Of a stretch of DNA of 64,000 bases, positions 24,261 to 34,564 are shown one piece after another; within the stretch, counting starts at the first letter, position 1; every line of letters begins with the position of its first letter. Below the pieces are notes generated by a model. The model worked only from the letters and a program-made list of their open reading frames with translations. It made no database searches and had not been told where the DNA came from. The translations under genes were made by a program, and so were the position numbers. Source of the stretch: Selaginella moellendorffii (lineage: Eukaryota > Streptophyta > Lycopodiopsida > Selaginellales > Selaginellaceae); the NCBI RefSeq assembly GCF_000143415.4, contig NW_003314315.1, positions 248,001 through 312,000 of the forward strand, given 5' to 3'.

Positions 24261-26772
24261 ATGGATTCAGACGATGACATGCAAGACGCCTACACCTCCG
24301 ACGGCGACTACTATGGCGATGAGTACAGCGACGCGATGCCCAGCGACGAGGAGGACGATGACTCCGTCTACCCGTTTGATGATAATTCCATGGACGATCT
24401 TTCCCCTTCCACTCGGGCGCCTCAGGTATGGCTCGGGAAATCGCGCGCTTTACATTTTGGCTGCCTTGTGCTTTTCCAGAATAATTTCGTGGTGCTGAGT
24501 GAAGACGAAATTTGCAAGAGGCAAGAGGAGGCTGTGAAGAGCGTAGCGGGCGTGTTATCGATTTCCAAGGGCGATGCTAGTGTTCTTTTGCGGCACTTCA
24601 AGTGGTTCGTGTTGCGAAATCTCGCTCTCTTTGGTTTTTCCTTGATCGTAGTGAGTGAGCTTGAGCTCTTTTCTCTTTCCCAGGTGCATCAGTACTGTAA
24701 ATGATGAATGGTTTGCCAATGAGCAAGCTGTTCGCAAGACAGTTGGCTTACTGGAGAAATCCGCGGGGAGGAGACCTCCCAAAGAGGTGATCCTTGCAAG
24801 TTTGCTTTGTTTTTTCGATGCTTGACGTGGACTCTACTTCCAGATTGTTTGCGGGATCTGCTTCGATGCTTTCGGGGTTGACAAGATGAGAGCAACGGTT
24901 TGCGGGCATTACTTTTGTAGTTTATGTTGGACAGGTTGCTAAACGTAGCGGAAACGCTTGGCTTTGCTCACTGATTCGCACCTTTTTTTTCTAATGATCA
25001 GGATATGTTCATACTGCGATTTCCGATGGCCCTGGATGTCTGACACTTCGATGTCCTGATCCATCTTGTAACGCTGCTGTCGGGGATGAGCTTGTTATGT
25101 CGCTGGTTTGCGAGGAAGACCGTGTCAAGTACAATAGATATTTGTTACGCTCGTTTGTCGAAGACAACCGAAAGGTGTCGCTTTCTGTTGTAGCTGGATT
25201 GCTTAACTGACAAACTTGTGCAGGCAAAATGGTGTCCTGCTCCAGGATGTGATTTTGCGCTGGAGTATTTTCCAGGTAGTGGTTCACATGACGTTGTCTG
25301 CAAGTGCGGTCATCCATTCTGCTGGAGCGTAAGTATGCGAAAGCTGTTCATGTTTTGGCTTTAACTTTGTGAAGCTGCAGTGTTTGGAGGATGCCCATCG
25401 GCCCGTTGATTGCGAAACTGTGACGAAGTGGATACTGAAAAACTGCGCTGAATCCGAGAACATGAATTGGTAGGCTGTTGCTTCCTAGTTGTAACGACTG
25501 AATTCATCGTCTTTTCTTGCTGATCAGGATTCTCGCCAATTCCAAACCTTGTCCAAAGTGTAAAAGACCGATCGAAAAATCTCAAGGATGCATGCATATA
25601 ACGTGTACGCCTCCGTGCAAGTTTGAGTTTTGCTGGTAGGTGATTTTTTTTTCTCGCTGATGTCTGATTGATGTGTGGTAGGCTTTGTCTTGGACCGTGG
25701 TCTGAACACGGTGAGCGCACAGGGGGATTTTATGCTTGTAATCGGTATGAAGCTGCTAAGCAGGAAGGAGTGGTACGTATCTAGGTAGTTCTCACTGCCT
25801 CAAATTTACAAGTTTTCTTACAGTATGATGAAGCTGAAAGGCGTAGAGAGATGGCTAAGAACATGCTTGAACGTTATACACACTACTACGAAAGATGGGC
25901 CACAAACGAGTCATCCAGGCAAAAAGCGCTCTCTGATCTTCAACAGATGCAAGCTTTACATGTTTGTTGCTGTGTTTTGTTTCTTCAGTGCTAATGTTTA
26001 TCGTGTGATGCTTTCCAGATGGAGAAATTAAGCGACAGACAGTGTCAGCCTGTATCACAGCTAAAGTTTGTGACGGATGCTTGGATGCAGGTAAGCTCTA
26101 TCCTGTATAGTTGTTCTTTTCTGATAAGTCTTGTGCCGTGTAGATCGTAGAGTGCCGACGGGTTCTAAAATGGACATACGCGTATGGTTATTATCTTCCA
26201 GAAAACGAGGATGCGAAGCGGCAGTTTTTTGAGTACGTGCAAGGTATACAACATGGCCTTTTCTCTCGTGCATCGCTGATACCAAAGTGGAAAAATCAGG
26301 TGAAGCGGAGGCCGGCCTTGAGCGCCTACACCAATGCGCGGAGAAGGACTTGCAAGTCTTCCTGGGCGAGGATCCTCCGGATGTCCCGTTCAACGAGTTT
26401 CGCACCAAACTGGCTGGTCTCACAAGGTAAGGCAAAGTTTCCAAAGTTTTTCTTCCTGGCATTTGCTCATGATCCGCGGCTGCGCGCAGTGTAACGAGGA
26501 CTTACTTTGAGAACTTGATGCGCGCGCTGGAGACGGGGCTATCGGACGTGGACAACTCGAAAGCGGCGGCCAACAGCAACAAGAACAGCAGCAGCAGCTC
26601 CAAGGCGTCGGGAAGCTCCCGGAAGAGCGGCAAGAAAGGCGGGAGCTCCAAGAACAATGGGGGCTCGAGCCGGAGCGCCATTGACGAGAGCGGTGTGTGG
26701 TCGTGCGAGCGCTGCACCTTCGGTAATCCATCCAGCGTGCGTTCGTGTCAACTGTGCCACCACAGGCCCTGA
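24261..26772 (+). CDS. ARI: RBR-type E3 ubiquitin ligase, ARIADNE family
   Basis: Fourteen exons: 24261-24425, 24480-24604, 24684-24786, 24844-24934, 25002-25174, 25224-25328, 25381-25469, 25528-25635, 25682-25772, 25824-25961, 26019-26090, 26144-26243, 26300-26426, 26490-26772, coding 589 aa. An acidic N-terminus is followed by RING1 (CGICFDAFG...[10 protein letters not shown]), the in-between-RING ([14 protein letters not shown]...CGHPFCW) and RING2 ([19 protein letters not shown]), whose GC-MH cysteine is the expected thioester site. The Ariadne domain ([21 protein letters not shown]) and a serine-rich linker come next, then a C-terminal RanBP2-type finger ([10 protein letters not shown]...CQLC). 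Such ligases receive ubiquitin from UBCH7-type E2s, often activated by neddylated cullins. Exon 10 ends CAT|GTTTGT, a weak donor chosen to keep the family sequence. Confidence 0.93.
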
Positions 26773-27061
26773 GAGAAGGAAGAAAAGTTGTCTTTAAGCA
26801 AAGTATATTCTTGGTATTTTAGGGCTCCGTGAAGGGAATCCTGTATATTCCTAACGGTCAGCGAATCTAAGCATATTCGAAGCACAAAACTTCTCGTTTG
26901 AGTTTAGAGCAAAAGCTTGCGATTGTTCCTTTACATCGACAGAAGAATAGAGCTCAAGGTTCTGGGCTTCCTCCGATAATGGGAATTGGCATTCCCATCC
27001 TGGCGAGAACATTAGAGTTTGTAAGTTTCAAACCAGGCACAAAAAGCAAGAGCATCGACAC

Positions 27062-28673
27062 TCACCCGCTGTGTCTCGAGAAGTAATCGTTGTCGAGAGA
27101 GACGGCAAGAGCTAGAACAATCGCTCTCTCGGTCAGTGTCAAAGAGCGAGAAACCGAAAGAGGCTCCACCTGGAAAAAGAAAAATCTCGCGAGCTCGCAA
27201 GAGGAAAACGCAAAGATATCCACCTGTGGATCAACGTTTTGAGCTTGCTCGCCGCCCTGCAAAACGTACTGGCCAGCAACTCCAGCTCTGTTTGTACCAT
27301 CAGCCAGGACTTCGCCAAATCTCACGACATATTGCCCAGCATCTGTGAAGAACTGCATTCCAAGCAGTGAGATACTCGCTGGTCTGGAATTATCACACCA
27401 TACCTCGTAGCCAAATCCTCTCCAGCTGCGGTCCACGACGGCCAGAGTATCGCCATTCTCGTCACACACAGTGAAAGTCCAGTTCCAAAAGCCCGGATTC
27501 TCAACACGTCCAAACTGCGTCTTCCTGCATTCGTGTCGCACTGTCAAGCGACTCCAGAAACTTCGAGTTTCCGTGGTGCTTACCCGAGATAGAGATCATA
27601 GATTCGTCTCCAGACATGCCATCTCCTGTGAACCTCACCAACAAGCTGCGAAAGTCGTGTTAAAACATCTCGAGTAGAAAGAGTTTAGTGCAGTACAATG
27701 CCATCAACTTCCACAAAGATTGTGCTGTTGATCAACCAGGCTGGTCGTCGAACCTGACAGAAAGCGTCACAAGAGTAGAAGAAAGAAAAGAAACGGTAAG
27801 ATTTGTAACCTGGAAAACCTGGTTGCCGTAGGCATCTAGAACATTGGCGATGAAAGGCCTCCTCGTTCGCAGTAACTGCGACATCGCTGCAAGTAATCAA
27901 TAAGCGATAACTGGGAACTTGTTCTAAAGCTTTACCTGGCGCATGATAAAGCTGCTCTCTTCAAGAAGATATCCAACAGCCTAGCCAAACACTCAGTCCA
28001 AAACAATGCCATAGACTAGAGAAACTACTTACTGCTTGCGGCTGGCGAGGATCCATGATAACGTATCTGTTTTGCTGCAAAGGAAAAAAGAGAAGATAAA
28101 GAAAAATCAAGAGAAAGAGCTACAAAGGAATTACTTGCTCCAGACCGAAGGCAACGTTGGCCCACTCTATGTTCCTGGTGACCATCAAATCGGGCCTCGC
28201 TAACACAGGAACAAGCCTGTGCTGTTAAAAGGAAGGGAAAGAAGAAGCAAAGCATGAGTTATAAGAGTTTCCAAAGTGAAAGCTTTACTTCTTGTGGAGA
28301 ATCTGGCGCCAGAGCTCCAACAAGAGGTTCGCTGGGAGGAGGCTGCTCGGCATTGTAAACCCCTGCTATCATCGATCAAAATAAAGCTCCAAGAGCCAAT
28401 TCAAAAATTTTTACCAGAGGAAGCAACTGGCTTGGAAAGCTTGAGCCTGAGCTTGCGCTCCTCGTCGCGCCGGCGCTTGTCGAAAAGCATCCGCTCAATC
28501 AGCCTTCTCCTGCTCAGAGACTGATCGTCGCCAACGCTCTGACTGCACGCCGGGGAAAGAGAAATCTCCCTCGCGCCGGCGGGATTGCTGCTCCATCTAG
28601 CGAAATGCGCGAGCTGATCGTCCTGAGCGCGCACTTGGATCCGCCGAGCCGCTCGTAAGAGGCGCCCAGCCAT
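27062..28673 (-). CDS. Phospholipid scramblase-like protein
   Basis: Ten exons: 28673-28415, 28362-28289, 28221-28135, 28074-28033, 27980-27936, 27875-27810, 27753-27697, 27645-27584, 27524-27224, 27169-27062, coding 366 aa. An N-terminus rich in Arg with few acidic residues (MAGRLLRAARRIQVRAQ) looks like a mitochondrial presequence. Then come VLARPDLMVTRNIEWANVAF, QNRYVIMDP, LLRTRRPFIANVLDAYGNQV, VENPGFWNWTF, DRSWRGFGYEVW, QYVVRFG and LTERAIVLALAVSLDNDYFS, all typical of the scramblase/Tubby-like beta-barrel family (plant PLSCR, yeast Aim25). Exon 6 uses the second of two close AG acceptors; the first would stop early. The last intron is 54 bp and in frame, so a retained form would add 18 residues. 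Ends 289 bp from the ARI gene, tail to tail. Confidence 0.85.
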
Positions 28674-28747
28674 TTGCAAGGCCAGAACCCTAACTCTAAA
28701 CCATTTTTGATGTGGTATAATGTAAAAAGTTAAAATTAAACTAATGG

Positions 28748-28819
28748 CGCCGTTGCCGGGGATCGAACCCGGGTCGTCCGCGTGACAGGCGGAAATACTT
28801 ACCAGTATACTACAACGAC
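28748..28819 (-). tRNA. trnD-GUC: tRNA-Asp (GUC), variant copy
   Basis: The minus strand gives a 72-nt cloverleaf: GTCGTTG acceptor, anticodon stem TCCGC/GCGGA around loop CTGTCAC (anticodon GTC), and T arm CCGGG-TTCGATC-CCCGG. T-rich sequence follows on the minus strand. The D-loop reads ACTGG where the neighbouring copy has AGTGG, changing the usual G15 to C; this removes the G15-C48 Levitt pair and alters the A box. Confidence 0.9.
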
Positions 28820-28883
28820 ATCACATTGTCTCAACTTTAAACTAAATAAATAGCCTTACCAAAATCTGATTATTTAAAACTAT

Positions 28884-28955
28884 CGCCGTTGCCGGGGATC
28901 GAACCCGGGTCGTCCGCGTGACAGGCGGAAATACTTACCACTATACTACAACGAC
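28884..28955 (-). tRNA. trnD-GUC: tRNA-Asp (GUC)
   Basis: A second 72-nt tRNA-Asp, identical to the first except for G at position 15 (canonical). Anticodon GTC, intact T arm (GGTTCGATCCC) and a TTTT tract a few bases past the 3' end on the minus strand support a functional Pol III gene. The two copies lie in tandem with 64 bp between them. Confidence 0.95.
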
Positions 28956-29033
28956 ATCTCATTATCTTACTATTAAACGAAAATTAGAGTTTCATTTCAC
29001 TTATTTAGAATGAAACATTAAAATGATAATAAT

Positions 29034-30971
29034 ATGGATCGACAATCATGGGTAAAAGTCATACAAAATTGCAAGACACTTCCAACAGCTTCCAAGATCG
29101 ATGCAGAGTTGAGACATAAGATTGCTTCTCATGACACTTTCCTCTTTAACAAGCTCATTGAAATGTATGGCAAATGCGGCAATCCAGGCCAGGCCAAGAA
29201 CATCTTTGACACAATGCCACAACGGGATATATTTTCCTTCCATCTTATGATCTTAGCCTACTCCCACAATGGCCATCTTTGCGAAGCCAAGATCATCTTT
29301 GACAATCTCATGCCAAGCCACACCACAGTCTCTTGGAACACAATGCTATCAGCACTTGCCCAAAACGGGCATCTTCACTCTGCCAGAGAGCTCTTTGATC
29401 AAATGCTCGAAAGAAACATGATCTCCTGGACCACAATGTTGGCTGCCTTCTCTCACACCGATAACCTTCAAAAAGCCCTGATGATATTCCACGAGATGCC
29501 ACTGTGGGATCTGGTGGCATATACCACAATGCTGGGTGCTCTCTCCCGTGGTGGCGACGTTGACGCTGCGAAAAGGCTGTTTGATCAGTCCCCGCTGTGG
29601 GATCTTGTGTCCTGGACCGCGCTGCTAGCGGTATATGCCCAGAACGGGCATCTGGAAGATGCCAAGTCTGTGTTTGACGAGATGCCAGAGCACGATTTGG
29701 TATCTTGGACCTCGATGCTAACAGTATATTCTCGAACCGGACACGTACAAAAATCTCGGGAGACGTTTGATCGCATGCCGGAGAGGAATTTATTCTCGTG
29801 GGCCGCAATGGTGGCGGTATATACCCGAGAGGGTGACATGGAATCTGCGGAGAAAACTTTTAGCGAGATGCCACAGTGGAATCTAGTCTGCATGAATGCT
29901 ATGGTCTCAGGATATTCCCACACCGGGAATTTCTATGCCGCAAGGAGCCTGTTTGAACGTATGCCTCTTGGCAATGTAATTACGTGGAATATTCTCCTGG
30001 CAGCGTACGTAGCACGTGAAGACTACGACAAAACGTGTGTCATCTTTAGCCAAATGCCTCAATGTGATTTGTTCTCTTGGAATATGCTCATGACAGCATA
30101 TGCCCGAAAAGGGTATCTGGAGGAAGCAGGACATATTTACGGCACAATGCCACAAAGGAATCTTGTTTCAATGACCGCCATGCTAACAGCATATTCCCAA
30201 CATGGGTATCATTTTGAAGCAAAGATGCTGTTTGATGCTGCCCCTCAACAAGATCAGGTCCTTTGGAACTGTATGCTTGCAGCATATACCCAGAACGGGT
30301 ATATTCCAGATGCCGAGCTTCTATTTTACTCCATGCCACAAAGGGACAATGTGTCCTGGAACGCAATGCTGGCCGTTTATGCCCGACGCGGGCATATATT
30401 TCGAGCTACACGGCTGTTTGAGACGATGCTCGAGCAAGACATCACTTCCTGGAGCGCTTTGCAAGCGGCATACGCCCAAAACGGCCACTCTTTCCAAACT
30501 TTCGAGACCTTCGACAAGATGGCGATGGTGGAGTCACCCGACGAGATCTGCTTCATCCTCTATCTCGTCGCTTGCAGCCAAGCCGGAGAAACGTTCAGAG
30601 GACGGTGTTGTTTCGTGTCGATGGCGATGGATTTCGGCCTCCAGCCCGGAAAGCAGCACTACAGCTGCGTGGTGGACTTGCTTAGCCGAGCAGGATACTT
30701 GTCCAGTGCCAAGGAACTCATCCAAACCATGCCTTTCGTTCCGGGAGTGTGGGAGTGGACCTGCTTTCTAGGAGCTTGTCGGAGCTATAGCGATTCCTAT
30801 CACGGTTCCCAAGCTGCGAGCATTGTTCTCGAGTCGTATCAGCAGCTGGGATCCGGCTATGTGCTGCTTGCCAACACTTACTTCGGATTCCAACCTGAAA
30901 GTTCTATACAAACTCCGAAGCTCGAAAGCACAAAGCCTAGAGCATGGGTGGAGTGTAACCCAAACTGTTGA
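29034..30971 (+). CDS. Intronless E-type pentatricopeptide repeat protein
   Basis: A single exon codes 645 aa. About seventeen repeats, mostly 31 aa S-type units (VSWTxMLxAYAQNGHLxxAxxLFDxMPxRD pattern), fill residues 35-520. They are followed by longer L/P-like units and an E motif near the C-terminus (WEWTCFLGACRSYSD, SGYVLLANTYF). No DYW domain is present. PLS-class proteins bind organelle RNA and usually act in C-to-U editing; E-only members recruit a DYW partner. A clear organelle transit peptide is not visible: the N-terminus begins MDRQSWVKVIQNCKTL. The 3' end overlaps a possible minus-strand gene by 35 bp. Confidence 0.9.
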   Translation: MDRQSWVKVIQNCKTLPTASKIDAELRHKIASHDTFLFNKLIEMYGKCGNPGQAKNIFDTMPQRDIFSFHLMILAYSHNGHLCEAKIIFDNLMPSHTTVSWNTMLSALAQNGHLHSARELFDQMLERNMISWTTMLAAFSHTDNLQKALMIFHEMPLWDLVAYTTMLGALSRGGDVDAAKRLFDQSPLWDLVSWTALLAVYAQNGHLEDAKSVFDEMPEHDLVSWTSMLTVYSRTGHVQKSRETFDRMPERNLFSWAAMVAVYTREGDMESAEKTFSEMPQWNLVCMNAMVSGYSHTGNFYAARSLFERMPLGNVITWNILLAAYVAREDYDKTCVIFSQMPQCDLFSWNMLMTAYARKGYLEEAGHIYGTMPQRNLVSMTAMLTAYSQHGYHFEAKMLFDAAPQQDQVLWNCMLAAYTQNGYIPDAELLFYSMPQRDNVSWNAMLAVYARRGHIFRATRLFETMLEQDITSWSALQAAYAQNGHSFQTFETFDKMAMVESPDEICFILYLVACSQAGETFRGRCCFVSMAMDFGLQPGKQHYSCVVDLLSRAGYLSSAKELIQTMPFVPGVWEWTCFLGACRSYSDSYHGSQAASIVLESYQQLGSGYVLLANTYFGFQPESSIQTPKLESTKPRAWVECNPNC

Positions 30972-31348
30972 GATCAATGTACTGCGTGGGTTCCTGTCTG
31001 TGCCTGTGAGCCTTGACGGCCGCCAGGAATGCCCCTATTGCTAAAACGAGGAGTAGAAACCAGACCTGCGTGACGAGCCTGGTTGGCTTTCGTATCGCCT
31101 CCGGACAAGCTTCTGTGCCCCGGAAGAATTTTTGGGACCAGCAGCAACGTTGACTACAGGGTGGAGTCCGTTCTGTAAAACCACGAGTGTAAATCGAAAG
31201 AGAAGTGTATGTTTTGCATACCTCCATCATTCCGTGAGAGCTGAATGACAATGTGCTCGTAGAAAACCGAGGCAGGCTGTGATCTTCCCTTGCACAAATT
31301 GCATTTGGTGCTGTCCAACGGTCCATGGAAACCGGGAGGTGTCTGCTT
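30937..31348 (-). CDS. Possible gene: cysteine-rich protein with C-terminal membrane segment (3' exons)
   Basis: Two exons with good splice signals, 31348-31222 and 31172-30937, join in frame to give 120 aa with no start codon, so 5' exons must lie upstream. The protein has a cysteine cluster (KCNLCKGR, CSQRCCW), a hydrophobic segment VWFLLLVLAIGAFLAAV near the end, and a short tail ending TPPML. I do not recognise the family. Further minus-strand exon-like pieces with good donors occur at about 31570-31520 and 31845-31720. The latter contain phrases partly conserved in the duplicated segment near 42260-42470, so a larger, possibly damaged gene may exist. It overlaps the PPR gene end on the opposite strand. 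Confidence 0.4.
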
Positions 31349-31936
31349 CTGAGAAAAGGTGGCACACAGGCTTGTGCCATATTCCAAGGAAAATCTCCTT
31401 GGCACTAAAGCCAGAGGTGGTCATGTTGAAGAGATTCTTCCCCAGAAAAAAAAATGCGCTTGGAGTGCGGCTAGAGCGGACGACTCTTTGGTTACGACAG
31501 ACGCTAGTGAACAAATTAAAACGTGTAAGAACTTACAAGAAGTTCGTCCACAGCGTGATCGAACATTCCCGCACACCGAAATTCCTGTTGTGGCTGTACG
31601 TTACGACCAGAAGACAACTCTAGGCTCAGAAAATAATTCTATCGTCACCAAATGGTGTTGTAGTTATCTGTCTGAACAAGTCCACCTAAAGCAGTGTTGG
31701 ATATGTACCAATCTTACTCACATCTGCTTCCTCAACCGCAGCAGTAACCATTTCGCACTTTGCCACCTCTCGAGAGAAGAATCTAGCTCTCACAAATTCT
31801 CTCTGGCAATCGATCACGGGGCTTTGAGATGGCCTACCAGGGCCACAACGGGATGGAATGACTTAAGATAGGTAAATGTTTATGAGGTACAACAAAGGTC
31901 TTGTATGTCCCAAAAATATCAAAAAATCTTATTAAC

Positions 31937-32006
31937 ATCTTGCAAAGATCTGCTTTCTATTTTCCAGATCCGGATCTGGAAAATGGGAAGCAGATTTTTG
32001 CAAGAT
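31937..32006. repeat. Near-perfect palindrome with 35-bp arms
   Basis: Arms 31937-31971 and 31972-32006 are reverse complements with three mismatches; the central 26 bp (31959-31984) are a perfect palindrome around AGATCCGGATCT. A related but partly deleted form is at 42501-42568 in the second segment. It lies about 520 bp upstream of inhibitor gene 1. It could be a small MITE or foldback, or give a hairpin RNA. Confidence 0.85.
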
Positions 32007-32061
32007 GCTTCAATAGTTTCCATGATAGTTTGCATATTGCTACCTTCCATTCAGCTCTTGG

Positions 32062-32212
32062 TTTGACATGATTTATGTGGGATGGGATGTGAAATGAAGG
32101 TGATTTTCTTCTAAGTAAAAAGATCACTCTAGCTTACAACTCCTTCAGGAAAATCACCGTCATTCAAGATCCCATCCCAGATCGCAAGGACAAATCCTGG
32201 CATCATGTCAGA
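32062..32212. repeat. Imperfect inverted repeat (foldback) upstream of inhibitor gene 1
   Basis: The left arm 32062-32108 (TGACATGAT ... GGGATGGGAT ... GGTGATTTTC) is mirrored by the right arm 32149-32212 with gaps. The same structure, with longer and better matched arms, is at 42617-42792 upstream of gene 2. Confidence 0.7.
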
Positions 32213-32474
32213 CCAACCTGTTCAATATGCAAACTACTATCATGTGGTTTGTAGCCGATAAAGATTGCTGCGTCGCTGGCTGATCTACTATTTATCTACA
32301 AGGAATATAATGTCCCCCTAGGATGCTGATTTTGTCTTCGTTTGTACTGTACATTCTGGCCAGCTGGGTTTATTCTTGCTATTTGGTTCTTGTTTCGCTT
32401 TCGTTAGAGCAGTCCGGAAATCAGCAAGAGAAACGTGGGATCCGGCATATCTGAATTGTTCGAATCTTTGCGAG

Positions 32475-32481
32475 TATATAA
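32475..32481 (+). promoter_or_regulatory. TATA box of inhibitor gene 1
   Basis: TATATAA lies about 45 bp upstream of the ATG, in a stretch conserved in copy 2. It decides the start: the frame is open further upstream, but the TATA box lies inside that extension. Confidence 0.65.
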
Positions 32482-32522
32482 CCAAGTGCGCTTGCCTCTC
32501 CAAAATCATCCTCTATTTCGCT

Positions 32523-32897
32523 ATGGCTCAGTCTATCAAGCTTGCTCCTCTCATTGCGCTGCTCCTTTGCATTGCTGCCACTGCTGAAGTGCTTGACGTT
32601 CCAGGCGAGTTTTTCTTTGTCGATGGAGCAGCCCGCCTACCGTCTGAATGCAGGCCCGAGTCGCTGTGCTGCCCAAACAGCAAATTCTGTCCCAAGGGCA
32701 AATACTGCACCATTTGCATGCCCAGCAATCCGCCTTTGTGCATGTGCACAGAGGCTCCTCCGAACTGCGGAGTAGGCAGTAGCTGCTGCAGTGACGGGGA
32801 CTGCCCAAAGGGAAAAGCTTGCAGCGTATGCACTAAATCGATCCCACCTATTTGTCGCTGTGGCCCTGAGCCTAAGATCGTTCTTGTTTCCGAGTGA
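32523..32897 (+). CDS. Bowman-Birk-type double-headed protease inhibitor 1
   Basis: One exon, 124 aa. A signal peptide (MAQSIKLAPLIALLLCIAATA) is followed by a mature part with 16 cysteines in two repeated units of the form C..CC..C..C..CxxC-loop-CxC. Unit 2 carries the classic nine-residue reactive loop CTKSIPPIC, with P1 Lys and P1' Ser, expected to inhibit trypsin-like proteases. Unit 1 has CMPSNPPLC, in which the P2-P1 pair Thr-Lys is replaced by Met-Pro, so this head probably does not inhibit trypsin. Bowman-Birk inhibitors are secreted or vacuolar defence proteins, best known from legumes and cereals and also reported from Selaginella. The 3' UTR has AATAAGA-type signals. Confidence 0.88.
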   Translation: MAQSIKLAPLIALLLCIAATAEVLDVPGEFFFVDGAARLPSECRPESLCCPNSKFCPKGKYCTICMPSNPPLCMCTEAPPNCGVGSSCCSDGDCPKGKACSVCTKSIPPICRCGPEPKIVLVSE

Positions 32898-34560
32898 AAC
32901 CGGCTACAGCCGAAATATATATCATGTGGCGGTCAACCCTGTTGACTGTGTAATAAGAGATCTTTCATAATGATAATGTGGCTATTTTTAACGTTCTTAT
33001 GTAATTGTCAGATTGATTTCGAGTTGGAAAGCCTTCTAAATTTAGTTTGGAAAGGATGAAAGTTGATATAGTCAATGACAGTTAATCACAGTAAATAAAT
33101 GTCTTCAATCTCAAAATGCTTCTAAGACTTCTCCAGGCTCTAACAATAGTTTCAATGTTAAAAGATATCAAAGCTTATAAGCAATTAGAAGAGACACCAA
33201 TAGATTAAGAGAGTGATGTGGTCTACTACCAATGAAGTGGCATATGACCTTATGTTGCGATTTGTTTGTGATCATATCTTACTTGAATTTGCTCTGGACA
33301 ACCAATCTCAATGGTTTAGACTCAGTTCTCATTTTTGTACATTTAAGGCCAGTTACCAACATCTTGTATATAAACCTTTTTGAATATTCAATTTATTTAC
33401 ACATTTTAAAAAATTTGCTATGTGTTGCATGCAGCTTTGTGTAATAGTAGTGTTATTCTTATTTATTAATGAAATTTTAAATTATAAACATGTTTTATAA
33501 GCACAAAATTAATTTTATTGAATATCAACCATTAGATGGTAGAATAAAGTAGAATAGACTAGAAAGTGCTTAGGAAAGTTTATAATTATAAACATATTCA
33601 TAAATTATAAATATAAGATTAATCTAATTGTTAGATAGTAAAATATTATAGAATATCCAAGTACATTCTAAGTATATTCACTATAGGTTTGATTAAGCAA
33701 ACCAAAACCTCATAAACATCCATTACTATTAAAAAGTTTACATAAACATCCAAGATGCATCCAAGAATGCATCTTGGATATTCAATAGAGTAAGATAAAC
33801 ACAAAGAATAAATACATATGCTCTTACGTTAAAATTTTAGAAGTTTAGTTTCAATTAAATTTCCTTTTTTTTAAAAGTGAAAGTAAATGTATACATCAAG
33901 CAATTCATGGTTGCTCATATAACAAACTAAAAATCTCTCTTAGCCAAAAATCATATAAAAATTAAACTTATACATACAAAAAATTACATTATATGTATTT
34001 GAAAAAGTTGGTATTGAGAATGAAGATGGTCTTTTAACACTTAAGTTTAATACAATTGTTATATAGCTTGAGTAAAAAAGAATACAAAAGGTATATTATA
34101 TGTGCTAACACATGGCAAATTGTGGAATCTTATTTGTGAATAAAATTACTCTCATTAAGACTTATTTTCTAAATATACACTAATATTTTATTGAATAAAA
34201 GTATAAAAAAGACACACATATTTACATTATAGTGCTTCTCAAAAATGGAATGCCACTATTAGTTAATGATTTTTTCCATTTAATACACTAATAACATATG
34301 TAAATAATATAAATAATAAATAATAAATTATGTATATGAGGGCCAAGTGTATGGCTACAATGCCATATACTAATATTAATATAGTGGGATTTTGGTAGCT
34401 GTCAAATTGATTTTAATCCAGACCACTCGCTTTTGTATATAAGCTAGGGTATTTGGGCTAATTAAGAGGCACATTTTTTGTATTCCCTTTCTATATTCCA
34501 AGCACTCACATTGGTGGAGGTGAGGGGCATTTTTCATTGTCCCTGAGGAGTGTTTGGATT
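32898..34560. other. AT-rich region after inhibitor gene 1
   Basis: The 3' flank to 33322 is part of the duplicated segment. From there to about 34380 the sequence is AT-rich, with no gene seen. At about 34385-34560 a stretch with TATATAAGC (near 34436) and a pyrimidine-rich run could be promoter or LTR of the following retroelement; no matching 3' LTR was found. Confidence 0.4.
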
Positions 34561-34564
34561 TGGG

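Larger units (their letters stand above)
31450..33322. repeat. Duplicated segment, copy 1 (holds inhibitor gene 1)
   Basis: Blocks from about 31456 (GGAGTGCGGCT, AACTCTTTGGTTACG-like) through the foldbacks, promoter, gene and 3' flank to 33322 (CAATCTCAATGGTTTA) recur in the same order and orientation at about 42263-43856. The inhibitor coding parts are the best conserved; flanks contain indels. The two segments are about 10.5 kb apart in direct orientation, with a Ty3/gypsy element between them. Confidence 0.8.

Noticed and set aside
28748-28955. CRISPR-like or direct repeat array
   Set aside because: The two near-identical blocks are tRNA-Asp genes; no array of spacers exists, and the genome is a plant's.
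32376-32522. In-frame upstream extension of inhibitor gene 1 (and 42888-43076 of gene 2)
   Set aside because: The frame is open in both copies, but a conserved TATA box lies inside it and the signal peptide begins at the downstream ATG; the extension has no protein-like character.
34385-34560. Definite 5' LTR of the gypsy element
   Set aside because: TATA-like and pyrimidine-rich features are present, but no second copy was found 3' of the element, so LTR status cannot be shown.
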